Of a stretch of DNA of 64,000 nt, positions 26,517 through 34,874 are shown piece by piece (positions within the stretch are counted from its first letter, which is position 1; each line of letters opens with the position of its first letter). The DNA comes from RHKX01 sp963839535 (lineage in GTDB: Bacteria > Actinomycetota > Thermoleophilia > Solirubrobacterales > 70-9): positions 186,001-250,000 of the forward strand of contig CAWIVF010000009.1 of assembly GCA_963839535.1 (NCBI GenBank), written 5' to 3'. Below the pieces are notes generated by a model. It saw only the letters and a program-made list of their open reading frames with translations. It ran no database searches and was not told the origin of the DNA. Made by a program: the position numbers and the translations under genes.

Positions 26517-27671
26517 TCACTGCGGCGTCCGGTCGATCGTGCCGCCGGTCTCGAGGCCGAAGTACGTGGTGAGCTCGTGCTCGACCCCGGGATCGAGCAC
26601 CGCGAGGACCTCGTCGCCCGCCTGGAGCACCGTGTCGGCCGTCGGGACGAAGCCGCCGCCGTCGCGCAGGACGCTGATCAGCAGGCTGCCCTTCGGCATG
26701 TGCAGCTCGTCGACGCGGCAGCCGACCACCTCGGCCTCCTCGCCGACCACGAGGTCGACGATCTCGATCTTGGCGTCGGCGAGGTCGAGCAGCTGAACCA
26801 GCCCGTAGCGGGGCACCTGCCGCTCGATCAGGCGCAGGATGAGGTCCGTCGCCGAGACGTAGGGCTTGACCCCGAGGAGCTCGAAGTGCTGGCGGTTGCG
26901 CGGGTTGTTGACCCGGGCGATGACGCGCTCGACGCCGTACTTGTCCTTGGCCACCTGGCAGATCAGCAGGTTGTCCTCGTCGTCGCCGGTCACGGCGATG
27001 ACCATGCTCGCCCGCTGGATCCCGGCCCGCTCGAGCACCCAGAGCTCGGAGGCGTCCCCGTAGAGGACCTGATGCTCCATCTCCTGCTCGACCGTCAGGT
27101 AGCGCTCGCGATCGGACTCGATCAGCGTCACCTCGTGACCCTTGTCGATCAGCTCGCGGGTCAGGTTCCAGCCGACCTTGCCGGCCCCGACGATGAGCAT
27201 GTAGCCGCGGGCCTCGGGCTCACCCACCGGAGGCCTCCTCGGCCGGGAGGCGATCGACTTCAGCTCGTGCTCGAGCTCGGCGATCGCGATGCGGGTCGGG
27301 CAGATGGCCCGCAGGCCCTGCTTCTCGTACCACTCGGCGCGGTACGGATCGAGGATCCGGGCGATCACGGTGTTGACCTCGAAGCGGCGCTGAGCGATCT
27401 GCGCGATCACGATGTTGGTGTTGTCGCCGTTGGTGGAGGCGACGAAGACGTCGGCGTCCTCGATCCCGGCCGTCAGCAGGGCATCGATCTCGAGCCCGGT
27501 GCCGACGGTGAACTGGCCGCCCGCGTCCTCCCAGGAGGCCTCGAGGCCCAGCTCCAGCCGCGCGTGGGAGTCGGGGTCCTCATCCAGGCACGAGACCTGG
27601 TGGCCCTCACCCAGCATGGTCCTCGCGATGGAGGAGCCCACGCGCCCGCAGCCGACGATCAGGATCTTCAT
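26517..27671 (-). CDS. Tandem-RCK (TrkA-like) nucleotide-binding regulatory protein
   Basis: 384 residues, start 27671. Two TrkA-N Rossmann domains: MKILIVGCGRVGSSIARTML with the acidic end CLDEDPDS (NAD type), and near residue 155 MLIVGAGKVGWNLTRELIDK with VTLIESDRE. A C-terminal TrkA-C domain follows (ETVVGCRVDELHMPKGSLLI-like VGEEAEVVGCRVDELHMPKG). Such proteins gate K+ uptake systems by sensing NAD(H), ATP or cyclic di-AMP; in actinobacteria CeoB/CeoC are separate single-RCK proteins. No TrkH or KtrB channel is encoded here. It lies 9 nt after an APC-Usp permease in the same operon, so it may control those permeases instead. Confidence 0.9.
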   Translation of the reverse strand: MKILIVGCGRVGSSIARTMLGEGHQVSCLDEDPDSHARLELGLEASWEDAGGQFTVGTGLEIDALLTAGIEDADVFVASTNGDNTNIVIAQIAQRRFEVNTVIARILDPYRAEWYEKQGLRAICPTRIAIAELEHELKSIASRPRRPPVGEPEARGYMLIVGAGKVGWNLTRELIDKGHEVTLIESDRERYLTVEQEMEHQVLYGDASELWVLERAGIQRASMVIAVTGDDEDNLLICQVAKDKYGVERVIARVNNPRNRQHFELLGVKPYVSATDLILRLIERQVPRYGLVQLLDLADAKIEIVDLVVGEEAEVVGCRVDELHMPKGSLLISVLRDGGGFVPTADTVLQAGDEVLAVLDPGVEHELTTYFGLETGGTIDRTPQ

Positions 27672-27680
27672 CGACCGATC

Positions 27681-29670
27681 TTATTCCCCGTCGACCGGGG
27701 CGGGCGGCACCGGCGCGAGCGGCTCCGCCTCGGGGTCCGGAGGCGCGGTCAGCAGCACCCGGCAGGGCGCGTGGCGGAGCACGTACTGGGTCGTCGGCCC
27801 GATCTCCGCCGGCTTCGCCCCACGGACGCCGCCGAGGACCGCGCCGCCCCTGATCCGCGTCGGCGGCTCCGCGCCCATGACGATCGCCTCGACCTCGTGC
27901 TCGCGGGCGCGCTCGACGATCGCGTCGCCGGCGCCACGTGCCGTGACGTAGCCCGAGTCGACCTCCACCGAGGCGTACTCGTCGGCCACCTCCGCCGCCC
28001 GCGCCAGGACGCGCTCGGCCTCGGCCAGGCGGTCGGGCGGCGGGGGCCCGTCGAGGGGGACCGTCAGCGGCAGGTCGATCACGTAGAAGAGCTCGAGCCG
28101 GGGACGGCTCTCGCCGGGCCGGGGGTCGGAGTCGGCGAGCCGCCCGGCCGTGGCGACGATCTCGTCATCCAGGCCCTGGCCGAAGACGGGCACGAGGACG
28201 CTGGCGAGCTCGACGTCGGGAAGCTCCTTGCGCAGGGCCTGCTCGGGCACGGTCACCCGATCGGTCAGCGAATAGCCCTCGAAGACGCGCCGGTAGATCA
28301 CGTAGGCGACGAGGCCGAAGAGCATCCAGCCGCCGCCCGCATAGAGGGCGCCGCCGTGGAGCAGGACGAGCGACAGCAGGCCGAGGCTCGTCAGCAGGAG
28401 CCCGATGACCGCGGGCAGCGGCACCGGCGTCCCCCTGATCCAGATCGGGAACGGCACCGAGTAGGGGCGTTCCCGCTCGGGATCGGTGAAGCGCAGCCGG
28501 ATCAGCGACAGGTGCGCGATCGAGATCGCAAGCAGCGCGCCGAAGGCGAAGACGCCGGCGAGCAGCTCCACGTCCCCGGGGATGACCAGGCCGATCGCGA
28601 TCAGTCCCGCAAGCACGATCGCCACGTGCGGGGTCGTGCGGCGCTTGCCGAGCTTGCCGAGCCAGCTCGGGATCTGCCGGTTCGTGGCGAGCACGTAGGT
28701 GTGCCGCGAGAGCCCGAGCATCGTCGCGTTCGCGGCGAAGAGCAGGATCAACGGGGCGACCAGGGCGACCGCCCAGGTGGCGACGTCGGACAGCCACGCC
28801 GGCTCGAAGGCGGCGGTGACCCCCAGCACCGGCGCATCGATGTACGTGGTCGCGAGCGCCGTCTCGGGGCCATCCGGGCCGGCGACCACCGGGACGGCCA
28901 TCATCGCGACCAGCGCCATCCCGACGTAGACGAAGGGCACGACGATGCTGCCCGCCCGCAGGACGGTCTTGAGGTCCTCGCTGCGCCAGAGGAGGTCCGG
29001 CGCCAGGTCGGAGGCGGCCTCGATCCCCGCCAGCGCGACCGTCGAGACGACCAGCGCGAGCGCCAGGTCCTCGATGCCCGGGGGTGCCGAAGACGTCGAT
29101 CTGGCTCGTCAGCACGCCCGGGTCCCAGAGGACCGCGAAGCCGACGACGATCAGCAGGAACTGGAGGACGACGTCGGTCGCGGTCAGCGCCACCAGCCAT
29201 CCCTGACGCCGGTGCCCGGTGAAGCCGACGATGTTGATCGCGCAGACGAGGACGACGACCCCGATCGCGATCGCGATCGCCGCGGTCCCGCTGGAGAGGG
29301 CGCTCGAGAACGGGTCGAGGTAGTGCGGGACGGAGATCGCCGCGAGGGCGATCACGATCACGTAGTCGACCAGGATCGCCCACCCGGCGACGAAGCTGAT
29401 CAGCTCGTTGAAGGCGTGGCGGGCGAGCGTGTTGGAGCCGCCGCGCTCGCGGAACATCGCCCCGCCCTCGACGTAGGTCATCGTCGTGATCACGTAGACG
29501 AGCCCGGCGACGGCGAACACCACCGGGGTCAGCGCGAGCCCATGGTCCGCCACCACGCCGAGCGAGTAGTAGATCGAGAAGGCGATCGCCGAATGCGCGA
29601 CCGCCCACAGCCACGGCACCCCGAGGAACCGCCGGCCGAGCGGCGGCTTCCGGCTCCGCCGCTCCGTCAC
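27681..29670 (-). CDS. APC-family permease with C-terminal universal-stress domain, copy B (one frameshift)
   Basis: About 662 codons from GTG 29670, which overlaps the mini-protein stop (GTGA). Twelve TM helices of the APC superfamily: WAVAHSAIAFSIYYSLGVVA, MTYVEGGAMFRERGGSNTLA (substrate loop), HAFNELISFVAGWAILVDYV, NIVGFTGHRRQGW, and after a frame break near 29085 GIEAASDLAPDLLWRSEDL and ATMLGLSRHTYVLATNRQIP. The last 150 residues form a UspA-like domain (LASVLVPVFGQGLDDEIV, EVEAIVMGAEPPTRIRGG, QYVLRHAPCRVLLTAPPDP). APC-Usp proteins include amino-acid transporters and KimA-type K+ importers. Substrate here is unknown. It is more diverged than copy A. Confidence 0.85.
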
Positions 29671-29858
29671 CGGGCGTTCCGGGTCGAGAGATAGAGGCGC
29701 GCGAGCCCAAGGACCACGAAGCCGGCGCCGAGGAGGATGCCGAGCGACGTCCCGCCGCCACCCGCGGCGAGGGTGCGGACGATCATCGCGGCACCCAGCA
29801 GCACGATCGCGGCGGAGAGGATGCGCGTCCCGGTGCTGATTCGCTCCATGGGCGCCAT
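29667..29858 (-). CDS. Two-TM mini-protein B of the APC-Usp operon
   Basis: 63 residues from ATG 29858, sharing a base with the stop of permease A (TAATG) and overlapping the start of permease B by 4 nt. TM1 about residues 13-31 (ILSAAIVLLGAAMIVRTLA), a Gly-rich turn (AGGGGTS), and TM2 about residues 37-57 (GILLGAGFVVLGLARLYL), ending STRNAR. The end GLARLYL matches GLGRLYL of mini-protein A upstream, indicating paralogues. Each precedes its own permease. I do not recognise the family; a small accessory subunit of the permease is the simplest guess. Confidence 0.7.
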   Translation of the reverse strand: MAPMERISTGTRILSAAIVLLGAAMIVRTLAAGGGGTSLGILLGAGFVVLGLARLYLSTRNAR

Positions 29859-31738
29859 TAGACCGAAGCCGGCTCCCGTTCGGAGGTCGGGTCGGCGGCG
29901 ACCAGCACCCTGCACGGGCGATTGCCGAGGACCCCCTGGAGCGTCTTGCCGTACAGGGGCGTGCCGTCGCGGTAGGTCAGCTGCATGACGATCGCGCTCG
30001 CCCTGATCGATCGGGCCTCCTCGACGATCGCCTTCGGCGCCTGCCCCGGCCTGATCCTCGTCACGTGTCCGGTGACCCGCTGCCCGCCGATCAGCTTCGC
30101 CCGCTCGATCTTGGCCTGCGCCTTCTCCTGCTGCCGGGGCATGGGGGCGTCGAGCGGCAGGTTGGCCGGGACGTTGAGCAGCGAGATGACGTGGATCCCG
30201 CGGCGCTTGCGGGCGGCGAGCCTCGTGGCGGTGCCGATCGTGAGCTCCGAGAACGGGTCGTCCTCGAACGGGACGAGCACCGAGCTGAACTCGACCTCCT
30301 CCACGTCCAGGGGCTCCGGCAGCACGACCTTGACGGTCTCCGTCACCGGGAGGTCGTGGCGGCGGCGGTAGACGAGGTAGACGACGGCGCCGAGCAGCAT
30401 CCAGGCCGCGCCGATCGCGAGGGTCGTCGTGTTCAACGCCAGGACGACGATCCAGGCGGTGAAGGTGCCGAGCCCGCCGATCAACGCGGTCAGGGGCAGC
30501 GATCGGCCGCCGAAGCCGATGCTCCCGGGAGGCTTCCAGGGCCGCTCCTTGTCCGGCAGCCGTATCCGCATCCAGATGATCGCCACGTGCGCGACCGTGA
30601 AGGAGAGCATCGCCCCGAACGAGTACATCGTCGCCAGCAACTTCGCCTGGCCGGGCACGAGGGCGAGCGCGGCGACGATGGAGAAGACGATGATCGCCAC
30701 GTGCGGCGTCCGGTAGCGAGGGTGGATCTGCCGCAGGCGCTCCGGGAGCTGGCGGTACTGGCCCATCGAGAACGTCAGACGCGAGAGCGCGATCAGAGCG
30801 GCGTTCGTCGCCGCGGTCAGGATCACCGCGGCGAGCAGGCCGACGTAGACGCGCATCACGTCCGTCAGCGCCGCGGGGAGGGCGATGTTCTCGACTATCC
30901 CGAGCATCGGGTTGTCCGCGTAGGTCGTTCCGAGCTCCGTCGTGTACTCACCGCCGCTCTCGGTGACCGGCATCGCCGAGAGGGCGACCATCGGAATCAG
31001 GATGTAGAGGCCGAGGACCGTGAAGACGACGAGCCCCGTGGCCTTCGGGATCGCCTTCTCGGGCTTCACCGTCTCCTCCGACATGTTCGAGATCGTCTCG
31101 ATCCCGGTGTAGGCGATCATCCCGATGGCGACTCCCAGCGCGAAGTCGCCCCACGTCGGCGCCACGCCCAGCTCGACGTTCGAGATCAGGATGTCGGGAT
31201 TGAACGCCAGGACGATCCCGATCGCGACGAGGAGGACCTGCGTCGCGAGATCCCCGAGGGCCAGGACCAGGTTCAGCTTCGCCGACTCCTGGCTCCCGCG
31301 CACGTTGAGCGCGGCGAGCATCCCGATGAGGACGACTCCGGCGACGATGTCCCAGGGGTTCTCGGCGAGCGGCTCCCAGATCACCCCGAGGTACTTGGGC
31401 ACGAAGAACGCGGAGATCGCGATCGTGATGATGTAGTTGAGCATCTGGCCCCAGCCCGCGATGAAGCTGACCAGCTCGTTGAAGGCGTGCCGGGCGAAGC
31501 TCGCGGAGCCACCGGCCTCGGGGAACATCACGGTGCCCTCGATGTAGGTCGCCGCGGTGCAGACGAAGATCAGCCCGGCGATGACGAACGCCAGCGGCGT
31601 CAGGCCGAGGGCGAAGGCGGCGACGACCCCGAGGGCGTAGTAGATCGAGGAGCCGACGTTCCCGTAGGCGGCGGAGAACAGGGCCCCGACGCCGTGCACG
31701 CGCTGGAGGGACTGATCGCGGGGGACCCGGTGCGCCAT
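29858..31738 (-). CDS. APC-family permease with C-terminal universal-stress domain, copy A
   Basis: 626 residues from ATG 31738 (MAHRVPRDQSLQRVHGVGAL). Twelve TM helices; APC landmarks are AAYGNVGSSIYYALGVVAAF (unwound TM1), YIEGTVMFPEAGGSASFARH, LNVRGSQESAKLNLVLALGD and AYTGIETISNMSEETVKPEK (TM6 segment). The C-terminal 140 residues are UspA-like (EEVEFSSVLVPFEDDPFSEL, ASAIVMQLTYRDGTPLYGKT, GVLGNRPCRVLVAADPTSER). This layout resembles actinobacterial APC-Usp transporters and, more distantly, the K+ importer KimA. The frame is open further upstream through the mini-protein gene, but an adjacent TAG in the mini-protein frame shows that 31738 is the natural start. Confidence 0.87.
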   Translation of the reverse strand: MAHRVPRDQSLQRVHGVGALFSAAYGNVGSSIYYALGVVAAFALGLTPLAFVIAGLIFVCTAATYIEGTVMFPEAGGSASFARHAFNELVSFIAGWGQMLNYIITIAISAFFVPKYLGVIWEPLAENPWDIVAGVVLIGMLAALNVRGSQESAKLNLVLALGDLATQVLLVAIGIVLAFNPDILISNVELGVAPTWGDFALGVAIGMIAYTGIETISNMSEETVKPEKAIPKATGLVVFTVLGLYILIPMVALSAMPVTESGGEYTTELGTTYADNPMLGIVENIALPAALTDVMRVYVGLLAAVILTAATNAALIALSRLTFSMGQYRQLPERLRQIHPRYRTPHVAIIVFSIVAALALVPGQAKLLATMYSFGAMLSFTVAHVAIIWMRIRLPDKERPWKPPGSIGFGGRSLPLTALIGGLGTFTAWIVVLALNTTTLAIGAAWMLLGAVVYLVYRRRHDLPVTETVKVVLPEPLDVEEVEFSSVLVPFEDDPFSELTIGTATRLAARKRRGIHVISLLNVPANLPLDAPMPRQQEKAQAKIERAKLIGGQRVTGHVTRIRPGQAPKAIVEEARSIRASAIVMQLTYRDGTPLYGKTLQGVLGNRPCRVLVAADPTSEREPASV

Positions 31739-31749
31739 GCGGCTGGCGA

Positions 31750-32068
31750 CTATAGGGACGCCCGGGGCCGGTTCAGGGCCTGCGGCGGCGCGGCGGCGGG
31801 CGCCTTGGCGGCGCCTCCGCCGGGCGTGGGCTCCGGCGGGGCGGCGCGGCGGGTCCTCCCGCGCTCCCTCGTTGCCCCGTCGCAGGCCGAGATAGAGCCG
31901 GCCGAGGCCGAGGCCGAGGAACAGCAGGCAGACCAGGAATCCGGCCGATCCGGGGCCGTCGTCCCCGAGCCCGGTGACCAGCAGACCGGTGACCGCGAAG
32001 GCGATCACGACCGCGGCGAAGAAGCTGCTCGCGATCTCGTAGAGAGTGCGATCCCGCTTCGGTTCCAC
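31750..32068 (-). CDS. Two-TM mini-protein A of the APC-Usp operon (one frameshift)
   Basis: About 105 codons from 32068. TM1 roughly residues 15-33 (FFAAVVIAFAVTGLLVTGLG), TM2 roughly 41-61 (AGFLVCLLFLGLGLGRLYLG), then a hydrophilic stretch (RRGNEGAREDPPRRP). Read literally the frame continues into permease A. With a one-base shift in the C-run near 31830 it ends naturally as PEPTPGGGAAKAPAAAPPQA, LNRPRASL and TAG at 31752-31750, 11 nt before the permease ATG. The GLGRLYLGLRR end of TM2 matches mini-protein B. First gene of the operon. Function unknown. Confidence 0.65.
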
Positions 32069-32145
32069 GGACCCGATGATCTCAGGGCCCGAACTCCAGC
32101 CGTCGCGGCTCGGCGAGTGCCGGCAGGTGGCTAGCGACGCACGGT

Positions 32146-32178
32146 GCCCGTCCGCGTGCTGGTTGCACGGGGACGGGC
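32146..32178. other. Strong hairpin upstream of the APC-Usp operon
   Basis: GCCCGTCC (32146-32153) pairs with GGACGGGC (32171-32178); inside it GTGC (32156-32159) pairs with GCAC (32165-32168) around loop TGGTT, with a two-base internal loop between. Flanking bases can extend the stem. It lies between the end of hppA and the first mini-protein gene, all leftward. It is too far from hppA to be its only terminator and may belong to the operon promoter region or a second terminator. Confidence 0.45.
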
Positions 32179-32192
32179 GCCGGGTGTCGTCA

Positions 32193-32223
32193 GGCGCCTG
32201 CTGGCGCCGCCGAACGCGGCGGC
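32193..32223 (-). terminator. Tandem hairpins just after hppA
   Basis: Directly downstream of the hppA stop codon: GCCGCCG/CGGCGGC (32206-32212 and 32217-32223, loop AACG) and an overlapping GGCGCC/GGCGCC stem (32193-32198 and 32203-32208, loop TGCT). High-GC stems without a T tract are common terminators in actinomycetes. Confidence 0.5.
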
Positions 32224-34305
32224 TAGAAGTGGATGATCGGGATGATCAGGATCGCGATGATGTTGGCGACCTTGATCATCGGGTTGATCGCCGGTCCGGC
32301 GGTGTCCTTGTAGGGATCGCCGACGGTGTCGCCGGTGACCGAGGCCGCGTGGGCCTCGGAGCCCTTGCCGCCGTAGGCGCCGTCCTCGATCAGCTTCTTG
32401 GCGTTGTCCCAGGCCCCGCCGCCGACGGTCATCGAGACCGCGGCGAAGAAGCCGACGACGATGACGCCGATCAGCAGGCCGCCGAGGGCCTGGACGCTGA
32501 TGATGCCGACGACGATCGGGATCACGATCGGGATCAGCGACGGGCAGGATCATCTCCCGCTGCGCCGCCGCGGTGACGATCGCGACCGTTCCGCCGTAGT
32601 CCGGCTTCTCGGTCCCGTCCATGATCCCGGGCTTCTCCTTGAACTGCTTGCGGACCTGCTCGACGACCTCGCCGCCGGCGCGGCCGACCGCCTCGATCGC
32701 GAGAGCCGCGAAGAGGTAGGTCATCATGCCGCCGATCAGCAGGCCGATCAGGACGGCCGGATCGCAGATGTCGAAGAGCAGGACTCCCCGCCCGCTTCCT
32801 CCCGGCCTCGATCTTGAACGCGGCGAACAGGACCAGCGCGGCGAGAACGGCGGAGCCGATCGCGTAGCCCTTCGTGACCGCCTTCGTCGTGTTGCCGACC
32901 GCGTCGAGCGGGTCGGTGACATTGCGGACGTCCTCAGGCAGGTCGGCCATCTCGGCGATTCCGCCGGCGTTGTCGGTGATCGGGCCGAACGCGTCAAGAG
33001 CGACGATCAGGCCGGTCAGCGAGAGCTGCGCCATGACGGCGATCGCGATCCCGTAGATCCCGGCGAGCTCGTTGGCTCCGAAGATCGCGAAGATGATGAT
33101 CAGCGCCGGGATCGCGGTGCCCTGGAAGCCCTGGGCGAGGCCCTGGATGATGTTCGTCGCGTGGCCGGTGATCGACGCGCGCGCGATCGTCTTGACCGGC
33201 CGGAACCGGGTCGACGTGTAGTAGTCGGTGATCACGAACAGGCCGGCGGTGACGGCGATGCCGATCAGGCGCGCAGAGCCAGAGCTCGGTGACGCTGATG
33301 CGCGGCTCCGGCGCCGGACTCGACGGAAGCCGCGGCTGAGCGGCGTCGTACATGAGCCACTCGGTGATCGGGTAGAACGCCGCCGCGGAGATCACGCCGG
33401 AGACGATCAGGCCCTTGTAGAGCGCGCCCTCGACGTTGCCGCGACTTGATGCGGACCGAGAGCGCCCCGATGATCGAGGCGAGGATCGCTACGCCGCCGA
33501 GCGATCAGCGGGTAGATCGCGACCTCGCGGCGCGAACTCGGGCGAACGTCAGCACCCCGAGCAGCATCACGGCGACGGTCGTGACCGCGTAGGTCTCGAA
33601 CAGGTCGGCCGCCATGCCGGCGCAGTCGCCGACGTTGTCGCCGACGTTGTCGGCGATCACAGCAGGGTTGCGGGGATCGTCCTCGGGGATCCCGGCCTCG
33701 ACCTTGCCGACGAGGTCGGCGCCGACGTCGGCGGCCTTGGTGAAGATGCCGCCGCCGAGTCGGGCGAAGACGGAGATCAGCGAGCCACCGAAGCCGAGGC
33801 CGATCAGTGCGTCGATCGCGTCCTTGTCGGAGTCGCCGGTGAGGAGTAGGATGCCGAAGTATCCGGCCACGCCGAGCAGCGCGAGGCCGACGACGAGCAG
33901 GCCGGTCACGGAGCCGCCCTTGAAGGCGGCGTCGAGCGCCGGCGGGATGCCCCCGCGGGCCGCCTCGGCGACGCGGGCGTTGGACCGGACCGAGACGTTC
34001 ATCCCGATGAAGCCGGCAGCACCGGAGAGGACGCCGCCGATGACGAAGCCGATGCCCGGTCGTGATGCTGCCAGTGACAGGGTGATCGCGATCACCAGCG
34101 GGATCGGCGACGACGGCGATGATCAGGTACTGGCGGTTCAGGTAGGCCTTGGCGCCTTCCTGGACGGCGCCGGAGATCTCCTGCATCCGCTCGTTGCCCG
34201 GCGAGAGGCTGAGCAGCCGCTGGGTGACCAGCGCGCCGTACAGGACGGCGGCGGCGGCGCATACCAGCGCGATGACACGCCGTAATCGGTCAGGAAGTCA
34301 GTCAA
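32223..34305 (-). CDS. hppA: Membrane H+-translocating pyrophosphatase, K+-independent type (many frame breaks)
   Basis: The 694-codon length matches full-size HppA. Start TTG 34305 (LTDFLTDYGV) is placed by GGAGGG at 34315-34320. The protein is traceable end to end but crosses frames at least eight times (near 34275, 34115, 33530, 33460, 33435, 33270, 32800 and 32545). Diagnostic parts: DVGADLVGKVEAGIPEDDPR (DxxxxxxxKxE site), NPAVIADNVGDNVGDCAGMA, DAFGPITDNAGGIAEMADLP, GNTTKAVTKGYAIGSA and VTGDTVGDPYKDTAGPAINP. The Lys in GNTTKA, where K+-dependent enzymes have Ala, marks the K+-independent H+ pump. It couples PPi hydrolysis to proton export. The many breaks in a wholly conserved protein suggest poor local consensus. 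Confidence 0.85.
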
Positions 34306-34433
34306 GGTTCGTTTCCCTCCGTAGGTGTTTTCGAGGTGGATTCACACGGAAGCCGCCCCGCGGGTACAAACGGGAGCGGCCTCAAAGACGGGCGCAGTCT
34401 AACCGGAGGAGGCGGACGAAGGCGGGCCGATGC
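34306..34433 (-). promoter_or_regulatory. hppA leader with Shine-Dalgarno and upstream hairpin
   Basis: GGAGGG at 34315-34320 lies 9 nt before TTG 34305 and fixes the hppA start. Upstream (about 34360-34385) GCCGC/GCGGC and CCCG/CGGG arms form an imperfect hairpin that may terminate the DUF1844-like transcript. The 128 nt hold no gene. Confidence 0.45.
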
Positions 34434-34874
34434 TCAGCCGGAGCCCGGGATCCAGAGCCCCGGAGGCGGCTTCTGGGCACCGCCGGCGCCACTCGAGCCG
34501 GGAGCCTCACCGGTCCCCGGAGCATCGCCGGAGCCGGGTGGCGGTGGATCTCCCCCACCGCTCTCGCCCGCCGCCTGGGCGTAGATCATCTGGACCTGCG
34601 CGAGGGCGTTCTTGATCTCGCGCTGCGGCTCCTCCTCGAGCGTGTCGACGAGCGCCCGGACGGCGTCGATGCCGGCCCGCGCCTGCTCGAGGTCGCGCTC
34701 GTCCTCCTTGGCGATCCGGCGATAGGCCAGGTTGAGGATGCTGACCACGCTCTGCGCGATCAGGTCCTGGACGCGGATCCTCCGCATCTCCTCCTCCATC
34801 TGGCGGAGCATCTGCTCCTGCTCGGGGCTGAGCTCCTGCTCTGGGCCCTCTCCCGGTGCGCCGACGTCGCTCAT
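34434..34874 (-). CDS. DUF1844-like helical protein with Pro/Gly tail
   Basis: 146 residues from ATG 34874. A Glu/Gln-rich helix (SPEQEQMLRQMEEEMRRIRV) is followed by a DUF1844-like core: QDLIAQSVVSILNLAYRRIA and DLEQARAGIDAVRALVDTLE, EPQREIKNALAQVQMIYAQA. A Gly/Pro/Ser tail ends at PPPGLWIPGSG. DUF1844 proteins are small cytoplasmic proteins of unknown function, often encoded near translation genes. The start overlaps the stop of the carboxylate-amine ligase gene by 4 nt (ATGA), so it is translated with it. Family assignment is by pattern; the core is more helical and charged than typical members. Confidence 0.6.
   Translation of the reverse strand: MSDVGAPGEGPEQELSPEQEQMLRQMEEEMRRIRVQDLIAQSVVSILNLAYRRIAKEDERDLEQARAGIDAVRALVDTLEEEPQREIKNALAQVQMIYAQAAGESGGGDPPPPGSGDAPGTGEAPGSSGAGGAQKPPPGLWIPGSG

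Noticed and set aside
26577..32134. Two long + strand open frames (26577-29222 and 30065-32134) opposite the APC/RCK operon
   Set aside because: No family motifs and biased shadow composition; the minus strand carries well-recognised TM and RCK proteins.
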